Positions 33,588 through 43,708 of a stretch of 64,000 nucleotides of DNA are shown piece after piece. A program made the translations under genes and the position numbers. The notes under the pieces are model-generated. The model was not told the origin of the DNA. It saw only the letters and a list, made by a program, of their open reading frames with translations, and ran no database searches. Each line of letters begins with the position of its first letter. Position 1 is the first letter of the stretch. The DNA is from an uncultured Eubacteriales bacterium (lineage in GTDB: Bacteria > Bacillota > Clostridia > Peptostreptococcales > Anaerovoracaceae): assembly GCA_902786815.1 (NCBI GenBank), contig CADADV010000009.1, forward strand, positions 50,680-114,679, given 5' to 3'.

Positions 33588-34274
33588 CTAGAGCGCTTTC
33601 TCCGCGCACATCTGCGCGCATATTTTCTCTGCCGCACGGGGCAGGATGATCCATTCTGCCTGTTCCATGACGCGCTTCTGCAAGATCTCAGGTGTGTCGC
33701 CGTCCTGCACTTCGACGGCCTTCTGCATGATGATCTCGCCGCCGTCGGGGATCTCGTTCACGAAGTGAACGGTCGCGCCGGTGACTTTGACGCCTTTGGC
33801 GAGGGCTGCCTCATGGACGAGGAGTCCGTAGTAGCCTTTGCCGCAGAAAGACGGGATCAGGGACGGATGGATGTTGATGATCCGGTGGTCGAAGTGTCTG
33901 GTGAAATCCTCGCTGAGGATGCTCATGAACCCCGCCATGATGATCAGATCGATGTTTCTGCTCTCGATCTCCTCGATGAGCCTGCGCTCAAAACCTTCCT
34001 GTCCGCCGCAGCTTTTTCTCGTGATCGCAAAAGCTTCAATGCCTGCGTTGGCCGCGCGCTCGAGGGCGTAGGCGCTCTTCTTGTTGGATATGACGAGCGA
34101 GATGGTCCCGCTCTTTATGATGCCGCTTTTCTCCGCGTCGATGAGGGCCTGCAGGTTCGTGCCGCCCCCGGAGACGAGAACCGCGATTTTTGCTTTTGCA
34201 TGAGAGCGTTCATGAGAACGCTCCTGGGAGCGCTCCGATGTCGCGATGGCGCATTCTGTTTTTGCGTTTGACAT
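33588..34274 (-). CDS. purN: Phosphoribosylglycinamide formyltransferase
   Basis: This 228-residue GAR transformylase uses 10-formyl-THF. The core begins KIAVLVSGGGTNLQALIDA. The formyl-folate site includes IIMAGFMSILSEDFTRHFDHRIINIHPSLIPSF (catalytic Asn and His in this block) and GATVHFVNEIPDGGEII (Asp). A Ser/Glu/Arg/His-rich stretch of about 25 residues (SERSQERSHERSHAKAK) precedes the core, encoded by imperfect inverted repeats of GAGCGTTC. The start at 34274 fits GGGAGGGCGGC and avoids overlap with purM. Confidence 0.95.
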   Translation of the reverse strand: MSNAKTECAIATSERSQERSHERSHAKAKIAVLVSGGGTNLQALIDAEKSGIIKSGTISLVISNKKSAYALERAANAGIEAFAITRKSCGGQEGFERRLIEEIESRNIDLIIMAGFMSILSEDFTRHFDHRIINIHPSLIPSFCGKGYYGLLVHEAALAKGVKVTGATVHFVNEIPDGGEIIMQKAVEVQDGDTPEILQKRVMEQAEWIILPRAAEKICAQMCAEKAL

Positions 34275-34284
34275 GCCGCCCTCC

Positions 34285-35325
34285 CTAGACAAGTTCGATC
34301 TTGTTTTCGCCTTCGATGATCTCGCCGATGATGTACGGGGCTTCGCCCGCCTCGGTGAGGATCTGCAGGGCCTTCTCTGCCTCTGCTGCAGGGACGACGA
34401 TGCTCATGCCGACGCCCATGTTGAAGGTGTTGAACATATCTCTTTCTGAAATGCCGCCTGTCTTCGCGATCAGGTCAAAGATCGGAAGCACTTTGACAGA
34501 TGCCTTGTCGATCTTCGCGCAAAGTCCTTCCGGAATGCTTCTCGGAATGTTTTCATAGAAGCCGCCGCCGGTGATGTGCGAGATGCCTTTGACGTTCACT
34601 TCTTCGATGAGTTTCAGGACCGGCTTCACGTAGATGCGGGTCGGCGTCAGAAGGGTCTCGCCGATGGACGCACCGCTCAGCTCTGCGACCGGCGATTTGA
34701 TATCGGAATTCTCTACATCAAAGACCTTGCGCACCAGTGAGAATCCGTTGGAGTGCACGCCGCTTGACGGCAGCGCGATCACAACGTCTCCTGCCTGCAT
34801 GGTCTCATTGTCTATGATCTTGTCTTTGTCGACGACGCCTGTGACGTAGCCGGCCAAGTCGTATTCATCCTCCGGATAAAAGCCGGGCATCTCGGCTGTC
34901 TCGCCGCCGATGAGGGCTGCGCCTGACTGGATGCATCCGTCGCAGACGCCCTTGACGATGGCCTCCATCCGCTCGGGTACGTTCTTGCCGCAGGCGATGT
35001 AGTCCAGGAAGAACAAGGGCTTGGCGCCGCCGCAGATGATGTCGTTGACGCACATGGCAACGCAGTCTACGCCGACCGTGTCATGCTTGTCCATGAGAAA
35101 GGCGAGCCGGAGTTTCGTCCCCACGCCGTCTGTTCCGCTGACCAGAATAGGTCTTTTGATTCCTGTCAGGTCCAGTTCGAACATGCCGCCGAAACCGCCG
35201 ATGTCGGAGCACACGCCCTCCGTTCTTGTGGAGGCGATGTGCTTCTTCATCAGTTCGACTGCTCTGTATCCTGCTGTGATGTCTACGCCTGCTGCAGCGT
35301 AGGCGTCAGATCTTGAGTTCTTCAT
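34285..35325 (-). CDS. purM: Phosphoribosylformylglycinamidine cyclo-ligase
   Basis: AIR synthetase is 346 residues here; it closes the imidazole ring from FGAM with ATP. Conserved blocks are [16 protein letters not shown] at the N-terminus, [74 protein letters not shown] and [15 protein letters not shown]. The length matches the family. It lies between purF and purN in the purine operon. Confidence 0.97.
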   Translation of the reverse strand: MKNSRSDAYAAAGVDITAGYRAVELMKKHIASTRTEGVCSDIGGFGGMFELDLTGIKRPILVSGTDGVGTKLRLAFLMDKHDTVGVDCVAMCVNDIICGGAKPLFFLDYIACGKNVPERMEAIVKGVCDGCIQSGAALIGGETAEMPGFYPEDEYDLAGYVTGVVDKDKIIDNETMQAGDVVIALPSSGVHSNGFSLVRKVFDVENSDIKSPVAELSGASIGETLLTPTRIYVKPVLKLIEEVNVKGISHITGGGFYENIPRSIPEGLCAKIDKASVKVLPIFDLIAKTGGISERDMFNTFNMGVGMSIVVPAAEAEKALQILTEAGEAPYIIGEIIEGENKIELV

Positions 35326-35364
35326 GTCTTATGCTCCTGTCTTGTACTTCTCCGTACTCCTCTG

Positions 35365-36789
35365 TTATTCTTTGCCGTTCCAGCAGTATGTGCATACGCT
35401 GTCTTTGTCCAGTCCGATGGCTTCCAGAACGCCGTCGATGTTCTGGTATCCCAGCGAATCGAATCCCAGCTTTTCGCTGATGGCTTTGCGGAGGGCTTTG
35501 CCTCTGTCTGTTCTGCCGTCGCTGTATTCTTCGATATACTTCTCGCCCTCTTCTCCTTCGAGCTCGAGGATCGTCTTCCTGGCGATCAGGTCGCGCTCAG
35601 GGGTCTGGCGTGTGAAGTTCAGGAATTTGCATGCGTACATGATCGGCGGGCATGCCGATCTCATGTGGACTTCCTTCGCGCCGTGTTCATAGAGGAAGTC
35701 TACGGTCTCCCGCAGCTGCGTGCCTCTGACGATGCTGTCGTCCACCAGCAGCAGTTTCATGTCCTTGATCAGCGGTGTGACCGGGACCTGTTTCATCTTC
35801 GCGACTCTGCTGCGTTCCTCGTGGGACATGGGCATGAAGCTGCGCGGCCAGGTCGGTGTGTACTTGACGAACACGCGCCCGTAGTCCTGTCTGCATTCGT
35901 TGGAGTAGCCGATGGCGTGGGCGATGCCGGAATCCGGTACGCCGCAGACATGGTCGACCTCCGGAACGCCGCCGTGGGCCGCCTCATCTCTGGCCATGAT
36001 GTGGCCGTTGAGGTTTCTCATCCGCTCTACGTTGACGCCCTCATAGTCGGAATTCGGATATCCGAAGTACGTCCAGAGGAATGCGCAGATGCAGGTTTTG
36101 CCCGTCGCAGGCGAGAGGGTTTTGATGCTGTCTGCTTTCACTTCGACGATCTCTCCGGCGCCCAGCTCATATTCCGTCTGGTAGCCCAGTTTCTCATACG
36201 CAAAGGACTCAAAAGAAATGCTGTGGCCGTCCTCGTCTTTGCCGATGAGCATCGGCGTCCTGCCGTATTTGTCTCTGGCTGCGATGATGGTGCCGTCTTC
36301 CTTCAGGATCATGATGGAAGCGGATCCCTCGATGGCGTCCTGCGCGAACTTGATGCCGCTGACGAAATCGCTCTTCTGGTCGATCATGGAAGCCAGGATC
36401 TCCGCGGAGTTGATGCGGCCGCCGCTCATCTCCTCAAAGTGTCCGCCGCTGAACGCCAGATACTGTTTCACAAGCGTGGCCTGGTTGTTGATCCGCCCTA
36501 CGAAAACGATCGCATAGGTTCCCAGATTGGAACGGATGATCAGCGGCTGCGGATCTGTGTCGCTGATGGTCCCGATGCCGGCGGTCCCGTGCATCTGCGT
36601 GATCGCATTTTCAAATTTTGTTCTGAATGGCGAATTTTCTATGTTGTGGATCTCTCTCTTGAATCCCGTCTCCGGATCAAAGAGCGCCATGCCGCCCCGG
36701 CGCGTGCCCAGGTGGGAATGATAATCTGTCCCATAAAAAACGTCCATTGTGATGTCTCTTTTCGAGACTGCTCCGAAATATCCACCCAT
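35365..36789 (-). CDS. purF: Amidophosphoribosyltransferase-like protein lacking the N-terminal catalytic Cys
   Basis: This 474-residue protein with PurF architecture catalyses the first committed purine step. The N-terminal Ntn domain starts MGGYFGAVSKRD where active PurF enzymes expose Cys as residue 1 (CGxFG); here that position is Gly. Other landmarks are present: SHLGTRRGGMALFD, GRINNQATL, the PRPP loop LLLVDDSIVRGTQL, and cysteines fitting the Fe-S ligands (CICAFLW, YACKF, CTYC). Without the Cys the protein should not hydrolyse glutamine and may use free ammonia or another glutaminase. The ATG overlaps the fchA stop (TGATG). No second purF is in the window. Confidence 0.88.
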   Translation of the reverse strand: MGGYFGAVSKRDITMDVFYGTDYHSHLGTRRGGMALFDPETGFKREIHNIENSPFRTKFENAITQMHGTAGIGTISDTDPQPLIIRSNLGTYAIVFVGRINNQATLVKQYLAFSGGHFEEMSGGRINSAEILASMIDQKSDFVSGIKFAQDAIEGSASIMILKEDGTIIAARDKYGRTPMLIGKDEDGHSISFESFAYEKLGYQTEYELGAGEIVEVKADSIKTLSPATGKTCICAFLWTYFGYPNSDYEGVNVERMRNLNGHIMARDEAAHGGVPEVDHVCGVPDSGIAHAIGYSNECRQDYGRVFVKYTPTWPRSFMPMSHEERSRVAKMKQVPVTPLIKDMKLLLVDDSIVRGTQLRETVDFLYEHGAKEVHMRSACPPIMYACKFLNFTRQTPERDLIARKTILELEGEEGEKYIEEYSDGRTDRGKALRKAISEKLGFDSLGYQNIDGVLEAIGLDKDSVCTYCWNGKE

Positions 36790-37448
36790 CAGATCTTTTC
36801 TCCTGTCTCTATTACTGTGTTGATCAATGTGTTAGTTGTGTATCCGAAAACAGAGTCCGCCAGAGCGCCGTAATAGATGATTCTCTGGGTGCATTCTCCG
36901 TTGATCTTCTGTGCCAGTTCTCTATCCTTCATCATGTTGGTGTTGATGTAGATGTTGAAGCTCGCCGCCTGCATGGCCGCCTTGCAAAGCACTGCGCTGG
37001 AGGCGGAGTCCGCGATGACGACTTTGTTTCCCTTGACCACGAATTCCTGTGCCAGCTCGATGGCTCTGCCACATTTAATGATGATCTCCATCGGCACCTG
37101 GCAGGCAGTATGCAGCGCTTCCTGCTTCATCTGATCGATCCTCGCCTTTTCCTCCGGATCCTTGGATTTCATCTTGTAGAGCTTTGCCAGCGGTTCGAAG
37201 TTGTCGATATCCTTCTGGACAAGGTTGATGAGATCCTGCTGGATCTTCGTGATCTCGGCGATGTTCTTTTCCATTTCGGCCGCGACTGCGATGTACTTTT
37301 TCTTACCGACGGTAAGGCGCGCGACCATTGCGCTCAGTGACGCTCCCAGAGCACCGACCAGAGCGGCGACGCTGCCGCCGCCCGGGATCGGTTCCTTGGT
37401 TGCTACTGATTCGATAAACTCCTTGCATGTCTTATCGGTGTATGCCAT
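36789..37448 (-). CDS. Cyclodeaminase/cyclohydrolase family protein (FchA-like)
   Basis: This is a 219-residue helical protein of the formiminotransferase-cyclodeaminase C-domain family. The diagnostic PIPGGGSVAALVGALGASLSAMVARLT occupies residues about 21-47. In Clostridia this family supplies methenyl-THF cyclohydrolase activity, interconverting 5,10-methenyl-THF and 10-formyl-THF. Its place between purC and purF suggests it provides 10-formyl-THF for the two transformylases in the same operon. A formimino-THF cyclodeaminase role is the alternative, but no histidine or glycine-degradation genes are nearby. Confidence 0.88.
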   Translation of the reverse strand: MAYTDKTCKEFIESVATKEPIPGGGSVAALVGALGASLSAMVARLTVGKKKYIAVAAEMEKNIAEITKIQQDLINLVQKDIDNFEPLAKLYKMKSKDPEEKARIDQMKQEALHTACQVPMEIIIKCGRAIELAQEFVVKGNKVVIADSASSAVLCKAAMQAASFNIYINTNMMKDRELAQKINGECTQRIIYYGALADSVFGYTTNTLINTVIETGEKI

Positions 37449-37509
37449 TCTTTCTTCCTTTCTGTCCGGGGCTTTCGCCCTGTTTGAGGCTTTTGCATGC
37501 AGATGCTTA

Positions 37510-38196
37510 TTACTCTGCGAAGAAGAGTTCTGAGAGCTTCAGCGGCTCGATGTATTCGCCGTCCTTGTAGACTCTCATGTTGCCGGATGCGATCTCGTCG
37601 ATCAGCATGACTTTGCCGTCCTTGTCGTATCCGAATTCGAACTTGATGTCATAGAGCACGAGGCCCTTCTCAAGCATGTCGTCCGCAACGATCTGTGTGA
37701 TCTCCTGCGTCATTTTCTTGATATCTTCATACTGTTCGTCTGTCATGATTCCCAGAACGATCAGGCCGTCCTTGGTGACGAGCGGATCTTCCTTCTCATC
37801 ATTCTTGAAGGTGGTCTCAACATAAGCCGGAAGGTCTGCGCCTTCTTCGATGTACTCACCGTATCTTCTGAAGAAGGAACCGACTGCCTTATGTCTGCAG
37901 ATGACTTCCAGTCCGTTGCCAAACACCTTGGCAGGCTTTACTTCCATCGTGGTGTTCTCCAGATCGGAACTGATGAAGTGGGTGCGGATGCCTGCAGCGT
38001 TGATCTTCTCGAAGTAGTAGGTGGTCATTCTCAGATTGACGTCACCGACTCCCTCGATGGTGAGGCCGACCTGATTCATTCCGGGATCGAACACGCCGTC
38101 CTTGCCGGTCACATCATCCTTGAACTTGAGCATGTAGTTGCCGTTGTCCAGTTCGAATACGTTCTTTGTCTTGCCAGTGTAAACTAATTTTTCCAT
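37510..38196 (-). CDS. purC: SAICAR synthetase
   Basis: This 228-residue enzyme condenses CAIR with aspartate using ATP. It starts with [19 protein letters not shown]. Typical blocks are [42 protein letters not shown] and [24 protein letters not shown] (metal-binding). The length is normal. A gap of about 120 bp to purE holds two short hairpins and a twofold GTCTGCAAAAGCAAG repeat. Confidence 0.96.
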   Translation of the reverse strand: MEKLVYTGKTKNVFELDNGNYMLKFKDDVTGKDGVFDPGMNQVGLTIEGVGDVNLRMTTYYFEKINAAGIRTHFISSDLENTTMEVKPAKVFGNGLEVICRHKAVGSFFRRYGEYIEEGADLPAYVETTFKNDEKEDPLVTKDGLIVLGIMTDEQYEDIKKMTQEITQIVADDMLEKGLVLYDIKFEFGYDKDGKVMLIDEIASGNMRVYKDGEYIEPLKLSELFFAE

Positions 38197-38331
38197 GTTT
38201 TCCTCCTATGGTTTATATTAAGATATTTTTTAAACAATACTTGTATGACAGTTTATATGGCAGACTTCCGTCTGCAAAAGCAAGAGTCTGCAAAAGCAAG
38301 GCAGCAGCCTTGAACCGGCTGCCGGGCGGAA

Positions 38332-38820
38332 TTATTCCGCGTCGTTCAGCCGTGCGTCCTTCGCCAGGACTGCCTCCGCTGCTGCTTTTCTTTCGTTCTT
38401 CAGTTTATCAGACAGCTCCGGATCGCTTACTGCGATAATCTGGGCTGCCAGAATGGCGGCGTTCGCCGCACCGTCAATTGCCACTGTCGCCACCGGGATT
38501 CCCGAAGGCATCTGAACCGTCGACAGAAGTGCATCCAGTCCGTCCAGTGTTGATGATTTGACCGGCACTCCGATGACCGGCAAAAGTGTATTCGCCGCCA
38601 GCGCTCCTGCCAGATGGGCAGCCTTGCCTGCCAGCGCGATGATCGCTCCGAACCCGTTCGCCTCTGCTTCCTCTGCGAATTTCTTCGCCTGCTCCGGGGT
38701 TCTGTGCGCAGAATATATGTGAACCTCGTAAGGGATTCCGTACCCTTCCAGTCTTTCGATCGCTTTCTCTGCAACCGGCATATCGCTGTCCGAACCCATT
38801 ACGATCCCGACCTTTCTCAT
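38332..38820 (-). CDS. purE: N5-CAIR mutase / AIR carboxylase PurE
   Basis: This is a 162-residue PurE. It begins MRKVGIVMGSDSDMPVAEKA, then YEVHIYSAHRTPEQ (catalytic His region) and IIALAGKAAHLAGALAANTLLPVIGVP. I chose the ATG at 38820 with AGGTGA upstream; an in-frame ATG 24 bases earlier is possible. No purK is in the operon, so whether this is the class I (N5-CAIR) or class II (CO2) form cannot be decided here. It is the first gene of the purine operon. Confidence 0.94.
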   Translation of the reverse strand: MRKVGIVMGSDSDMPVAEKAIERLEGYGIPYEVHIYSAHRTPEQAKKFAEEAEANGFGAIIALAGKAAHLAGALAANTLLPVIGVPVKSSTLDGLDALLSTVQMPSGIPVATVAIDGAANAAILAAQIIAVSDPELSDKLKNERKAAAEAVLAKDARLNDAE

Positions 38821-38885
38821 ACGCGTCACCTGCCCTTTCATCAATGCATTTCACGCTCCAGATGCGTTACCAAAAAATCATTAAT

Positions 38886-38894
38886 ATTATACCA
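38886..38894 (-). promoter_or_regulatory. Extended -10 promoter of the purine operon
   Basis: TG-G-TATAAT on the minus strand (TATAAT at 38891-38886). The leader of about 60 nt is too short for a purine riboswitch, and none is visible. Confidence 0.6.
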
Positions 38895-39073
38895 TGAAAC
38901 GGCCCTGATTCACCATGTTTTTTTAACATTTTCAACGCCGCAAAAGTTGCAAAAGCAGCAGCAAGCTGCAACAAACCGCAACAGCCGCAACAGCCGCAAT
39001 GAAAAGAGCCGCGGCGTGCGCCGCGGCTCCGGTGTGTTGCTTTTGCCCCGTGTGCGGGGAATTGGCTGCCCGA

Positions 39074-39415
39074 TTATACGAGCTCGAGGAATACTACCTC
39101 AGCGTTGTCGCCCTGGCGGGGTCCAAGCTTGAGGATCCTGGTGTAGCCGCCCTGACGGTCAGCGTACTTCGGAGCGATCTCCTCGAATAACTTTGTTACT
39201 ACAGATTCGTCAAAGATATAAGCCATAGCCTGTCTTCTGGCGTGAAGGTCACCGCGCTTGCCCAGCGTGATCATCTTCTCAGCCTGTCTTCTGGCTTCCT
39301 TGGCTCTATGCTCTGTTGTCTGGATCCTTCCTTCTCTAAGCAGGTCTGTTACCAGATTTCTCAGCATAGCTTTTCTATGAGCTGACTCTCTGCCTAATTT
39401 TCTATATCCTGGCAT
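39074..39415 (-). CDS. rplQ: Ribosomal protein L17
   Basis: Large-subunit protein of 113 residues, beginning [26 protein letters not shown], which is the family signature. This is the bacterial short form. It is the last gene of the S10-spc-alpha block, 19 bp after rpoA. A GC-rich inverted repeat (AGCCGCGG/CCGCGGCT, 39007-39027) lies past the stop and could terminate the block. Confidence 0.97.
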   Translation of the reverse strand: MPGYRKLGRESAHRKAMLRNLVTDLLREGRIQTTEHRAKEARRQAEKMITLGKRGDLHARRQAMAYIFDESVVTKLFEEIAPKYADRQGGYTRILKLGPRQGDNAEVVFLELV

Positions 39416-39434
39416 TTCTGCTTCCTCCTGTTAA

Positions 39435-40382
39435 TTATTCGTCACTCTGTCTGAGGCTGAGACCCAGCTCTTCGAGCTTGTTCTTCACTTCGTCCAGTGA
39501 CTTCTTACCAAGGTTTCTAACCTTCATCATGTCTTCTTCACTCTTCTGCGTGAGTTCTTCGACTGTGTTGATCGCCGCTCTCTTCAGGCAGTTGAAGGAT
39601 CTGACTGAAAGTTCCAGTTCCTCGATGGTCATCTCGAGTGCCTTTTCTTTCTGGTTTTCTTCCTTCTCGACCATGATCTCCATGCCTTCTGCGGAATCAT
39701 CCAGACCTACGAACAGGTTGAGATGCTCCTGCATGATCTTGGCACCGATGGAGACGCCTTCTCTCGGAGTAACGGAACCGTCTGTCCAGATCTCCAGGAT
39801 GAGCTTGTCATAGTCTGTGACCTGGCCGACTCTTGTATTCTCCACAGTGAAGTTGCACTTTCTGACCGGAGTGTAAATGGAGTCTGTCGGGATGACAGAG
39901 ATCGGAGTGCTTTCATCCTTGTTGTTCTCTGCCGGTACATAGCCTCTGCCTCTGGCGAGGTTGATCTCCATTACAAGCGTCGTATTGTCGTCGAGTGTCG
40001 CAATGTGAAGCTCGGGATTGAAAATCTCAATATCCGAATCGCAGCGGATGTCTGCTGCTGTAACTTCTTTCGGTCCTACTTCGTTGATGATAACCCTCTT
40101 CTCATTCTCGCCGGTCATCTTGATGGCGAGCTTCTTGAGGTTCAGGATGATTTCGGTAACGTCTTCCTTAACGCCCGGGATCGTTGAAAACTCGTGGAGT
40201 ATTCCATCGATCTTCACGGAGGTTACTGCTACGCCCGGAAGGGAGCTGAGCAGGATTCTTCTCAGGCTGTTCCCGAGAGTCGTTCCATATCCTCTTTCGA
40301 GTGGTTCAACAACGAACTTTCCATAGTTCGGGTCATCGTTTGAATATATACATTCGATTGTAGGTTTTTCTATTTCTATCAC
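39435..40382 (-). CDS. rpoA: RNA polymerase alpha subunit
   Basis: Alpha is 315 residues here; it assembles core polymerase and contacts UP elements. The N-terminal dimerisation domain has [28 protein letters not shown] flexible linker of about 20 residues precedes the C-terminal helix-hairpin-helix domain ([22 protein letters not shown] and [17 protein letters not shown]). Confidence 0.98.
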   Translation of the reverse strand: MIEIEKPTIECIYSNDDPNYGKFVVEPLERGYGTTLGNSLRRILLSSLPGVAVTSVKIDGILHEFSTIPGVKEDVTEIILNLKKLAIKMTGENEKRVIINEVGPKEVTAADIRCDSDIEIFNPELHIATLDDNTTLVMEINLARGRGYVPAENNKDESTPISVIPTDSIYTPVRKCNFTVENTRVGQVTDYDKLILEIWTDGSVTPREGVSIGAKIMQEHLNLFVGLDDSAEGMEIMVEKEENQKEKALEMTIEELELSVRSFNCLKRAAINTVEELTQKSEEDMMKVRNLGKKSLDEVKNKLEELGLSLRQSDE

Positions 40383-40430
40383 GCAAAACCCTCCTTTTTT
40401 TATTCAATTTCGATCTTTGTTGTTCAGATC

Positions 40431-41018
40431 TTACTTGGAGTACAACTCGACGATCAGATGCTCTTCAACAGGTGTGTCGATCTGTTCTCTTGTCGGATCT
40501 GCCAGTACTGTTCCCTCGAGTTTGTCTCTGTCAACTGACAGCCACTCAGGAACACCTACTGTCATGTCTTTGATCTCCTGGAATTTCGGGGAGCTTGCGC
40601 TTTTAGCCTTGACCTTGATGACATCTCCCGGCTTGACCTGGTATGAAGGGATGTTTACCTTCTTGCCATTGACCGTAAAGTGTGCATGTACGACCAGCTG
40701 ACGTGCTTCTCTTCTTGTCATCGCCAGTCCCATTCTGTATACGACATTGTCGAGGCGCTCTTCGAGCATGATGAGAAGGTTTTCACCAGTGATGCCCTTT
40801 TTCTTTGCAGCCTTGTCAAATGTGTTTCTGAACTGCTTTTCCTGTACGCCGTAGATGAACTTCGCTCTCTGCTTCTCACGGAGCTGCAGTCCGTATTCGC
40901 TCATCTTTCTGGTGTTTCTGGAAGGAGTCCTCTTTGATTCTTTGAAGATTCCCATGTGGCTTGGGTCTATCTGAAGGGATCTGCATCTCTTCAGGATCGG
41001 ATCTCTGTTTACTGACAT
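40431..41018 (-). CDS. rpsD: Ribosomal protein S4
   Basis: Small-subunit assembly protein of 195 residues. The S4 RNA-binding domain is visible ([45 protein letters not shown]). The N-terminus is the Cys-free form ([15 protein letters not shown] with a single Cys), so no zinc site. It lies between rpsK and rpoA. Confidence 0.97.
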   Translation of the reverse strand: MSVNRDPILKRCRSLQIDPSHMGIFKESKRTPSRNTRKMSEYGLQLREKQRAKFIYGVQEKQFRNTFDKAAKKKGITGENLLIMLEERLDNVVYRMGLAMTRREARQLVVHAHFTVNGKKVNIPSYQVKPGDVIKVKAKSASSPKFQEIKDMTVGVPEWLSVDRDKLEGTVLADPTREQIDTPVEEHLIVELYSK

Positions 41019-41037
41019 TTAATTATTCCTCCCTTCA

Positions 41038-41436
41038 TCAGACTCTTCTACGCTTCGGCGGTCTGCATCCGTTGTGCGGAATCGGTGTGATATCCTTGAT
41101 CATTGTGATCTCGAGGCCTGCAGTCTGCAGTGCTCTGATCGCAGCTTCTCTTCCGGATCCCGGACCCTTAACGTAAACTTCAACGGTTTTGAGGCCGTGC
41201 TCCATTGCGCCCTTAGCAGCTTCTTCTGCAGCAGACTGTGCAGCGAACGGCGTGGATTTTCTTGATCCTCTGAAGCCCAGTGAACCTGCGCTGGACCAGG
41301 AAAGTGCGTTACCTGACATGTCTGTCAGTGTAACCAATGTATTGTTAAAGGTAGCCTGGATATGTGCCTGACCTTTTTCAACGTTCTTACGTTCTTTTCT
41401 CTTTTTTCTAACAGCTTTCTTAGCAGCTTTAGCCAT
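41038..41436 (-). CDS. rpsK: Ribosomal protein S11
   Basis: Platform protein of 132 residues with [27 protein letters not shown] and the basic C-terminus [13 protein letters not shown]-type ending (read [13 protein letters not shown]). It is 14 bp downstream of rpsM. Confidence 0.97.
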   Translation of the reverse strand: MAKAAKKAVRKKRKERKNVEKGQAHIQATFNNTLVTLTDMSGNALSWSSAGSLGFRGSRKSTPFAAQSAAEEAAKGAMEHGLKTVEVYVKGPGSGREAAIRALQTAGLEITMIKDITPIPHNGCRPPKRRRV

Positions 41437-41450
41437 ATCGATCTACCTCC

Positions 41451-41822
41451 TTATCCCTTCTTCTTCCTTCCAACGGTCTTCTTAGGACCCTTGCGAGTTC
41501 TGGCGTTTGTCTTTGTCTTCTGTCCTCTTACAGGCAGACCTCTTCTGTGTCTGATTCCTCTGTAGCAGCCGATCTCCATCAGGCGCTTGATGTTCATGGA
41601 AGTGTCTCTTCTCAGATCGCCTTCCACCATGTAATCGGATTCGATGACCTTTCTGATTTTACCGGCTTCTTCCTCAGTCAGATCTTTGACTCTGGTTGAA
41701 GGGTCGATTCCGGTCTTCTCCAGGATAGCTCTGGAGGTGGTCCAGCCAATACCGTAGATGTAGGTAAGGCCAGCTTCGATTCTTTTTTCGTTTGGTAAGT
41801 CTACACCGGCTATACGAGCCAT
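41451..41822 (-). CDS. rpsM: Ribosomal protein S13
   Basis: Head protein of 123 residues, starting [26 protein letters not shown]. It carries the conserved [31 protein letters not shown] and a basic tail that contacts tRNA. Confidence 0.97.
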   Translation of the reverse strand: MARIAGVDLPNEKRIEAGLTYIYGIGWTTSRAILEKTGIDPSTRVKDLTEEEAGKIRKVIESDYMVEGDLRRDTSMNIKRLMEIGCYRGIRHRRGLPVRGQKTKTNARTRKGPKKTVGRKKKG

Positions 41823-41927
41823 ATTTTCCTCCTGTTCCCATCTTCCGTCACGCAGCCGCGTCTCTTACCTGAGCGGGCGTAATATAAACGGGATGTTTCA
41901 TTAAATAGTAACTTTGGTAACGATTGA

Positions 41928-42282
<355 letters not shown>

Positions 42283-42297
42283 ATTCTTTCCTCCCGG

Positions 42298-43050
42298 CTA
42301 TTCGCCCAGAGTGAGCAGCTCTGGCTCACCATCTGTGATGACTACAGTGTTTTCGTAATGTGCTGACAGTTTCCCGTCAAGCGTTACTACAGTCCAGTCG
42401 TTGGATAACGTTCTTACATTATAGGTGCCTTCACATATCATCGGCTCAATGGCAAACACCATACCCTTGGCCAGTCTCGGTCCTCTCCCCGCTTTGCCGA
42501 AGTTCGGGATCTGGGGATCTTCGTGCATCTGCTGTCCAACGCCGTGGCCAACGTAATCTCTGATCACGCTGAAGCCTTCGCCTTCGGCAGAGCACTGGAT
42601 CGCGTGCGATATGTCGGACAGTCTGCAGCCGACCTTGCAGAACTCAAGTCCTGCAAAAAAACTGTCCCGCGTGGCATCGATCAAATGCTGCGCTTCCTCG
42701 CTGACCTTCCCTACTGCGTAAGTTCTGGCAGCGTCGCTTACATATCCTTTGTAGGTAGACCCTACATCAACGCTTACAATGTCGCCTTCTCTCAGAATCC
42801 GTTTCTTGTCAGGAATCCCATGAACGACTTCTTCGTTTACGGAGACACAGGCGCTGGCCGGAAATCCGCCGTATCCCAGAAAGGTCGGGATCATTCCGGC
42901 GCCCCTTATTGTCTTCTCAACGAAATGATTGATGTCGGCGGTTGAAAGGCCGGGCTTCACAAGATGCTCCAGTTCTTTCAGGATGTATCCTGTCACCTTG
43001 CCCGATTCCCGCATCAGCTCTATTTCTGAGTCTGATTTGATAATAATCAT
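42298..43050 (-). CDS. map: Methionine aminopeptidase, type I
   Basis: This 250-residue enzyme removes initiator Met. The metal ligands appear in order: Asp in VSVDVGSTYKGYVSDAARTYAVG (two Asp), His in YVGHGVGQQMHEDPQIPNFG, Glu in VFAIEPMICEGT and the final Glu near the C-terminal SAHYENTVVIT. It has no N-terminal zinc-finger extension. It lies 3 bp from adk. Confidence 0.97.
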   Translation of the reverse strand: MIIIKSDSEIELMRESGKVTGYILKELEHLVKPGLSTADINHFVEKTIRGAGMIPTFLGYGGFPASACVSVNEEVVHGIPDKKRILREGDIVSVDVGSTYKGYVSDAARTYAVGKVSEEAQHLIDATRDSFFAGLEFCKVGCRLSDISHAIQCSAEGEGFSVIRDYVGHGVGQQMHEDPQIPNFGKAGRGPRLAKGMVFAIEPMICEGTYNVRTLSNDWTVVTLDGKLSAHYENTVVITDGEPELLTLGE

Positions 43051-43053
43051 TGC

Positions 43054-43698
43054 CTATTCCCCTAAAATGCCGACGATTGTGTTGAATACATTCTCGAGTC
43101 CTGCCGCGCCGTCGATATGTGAGATATTTCCGGCTTTCTCATAGTAGTCAATGAGCGGCTTTGTCTCGTTGTTGTATACTTCGATTCTGTTGGCAGCGGT
43201 TTCCTCGTTGTCATCCTTTCTCTGGATCAGCTCTGCGCCGCAAACGTCGCAGATGCCTTCCTGTTTCGGCGGGATGTTCACAACATGGAATGATGCGCCG
43301 CACTTGCTGCAGACTCTTCTGCCTGTCAGTCTGATCATCAGCTCTTCTCTGTCAACATCGATATCGAGCACGTGATCGATCTTGCTTCCCTTTGCTTCCA
43401 GGAACTTATCGAGTTCTTCAGCCTGGAATACTGTTCTTGGGAAACCATCGAGCAGGAATCCGTCTTTGCAATCATCCTTGTTCAGTCTGTCTGTTGCAAT
43501 TTCGACTACCAGTTCATCCGGAACCAGCTGACCCTTGTTCATGTATTCCTGAGCCTTCTTGCCGAGTTCTGTTCCGTTCTTGATGTTTTCTCTGAAAATG
43601 TCGCCTGTTGAGATATGAGGGATATCATACTTCTCAATGATTCTGGCGGCCTGGGTGCCTTTGCCTGCTCCCGGAGGGCCTAACAATATCAAATTCAT
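43054..43698 (-). CDS. adk: Adenylate kinase, zinc-lid form
   Basis: This 214-residue enzyme equilibrates AMP, ADP and ATP. The P-loop is LLGPPGAGKGTQA. The AMP site is STGDIFRENI and DGFPRTVFQAE. The lid has four Cys (CSKCGASFH and CDVCG) fit for zinc, as in Gram-positive adenylate kinases. It lies between secY and map. Confidence 0.98.
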   Translation of the reverse strand: MNLILLGPPGAGKGTQAARIIEKYDIPHISTGDIFRENIKNGTELGKKAQEYMNKGQLVPDELVVEIATDRLNKDDCKDGFLLDGFPRTVFQAEELDKFLEAKGSKIDHVLDIDVDREELMIRLTGRRVCSKCGASFHVVNIPPKQEGICDVCGAELIQRKDDNEETAANRIEVYNNETKPLIDYYEKAGNISHIDGAAGLENVFNTIVGILGE

Positions 43699-43708
43699 AT
43701 TATACCTC

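Noticed and set aside
38821-38900. Purine riboswitch or PurR box ahead of the purine operon
   Set aside because: The predicted leader is about 60 nt, with no junction motifs and no recognisable CGAA-type PurR operator pair.
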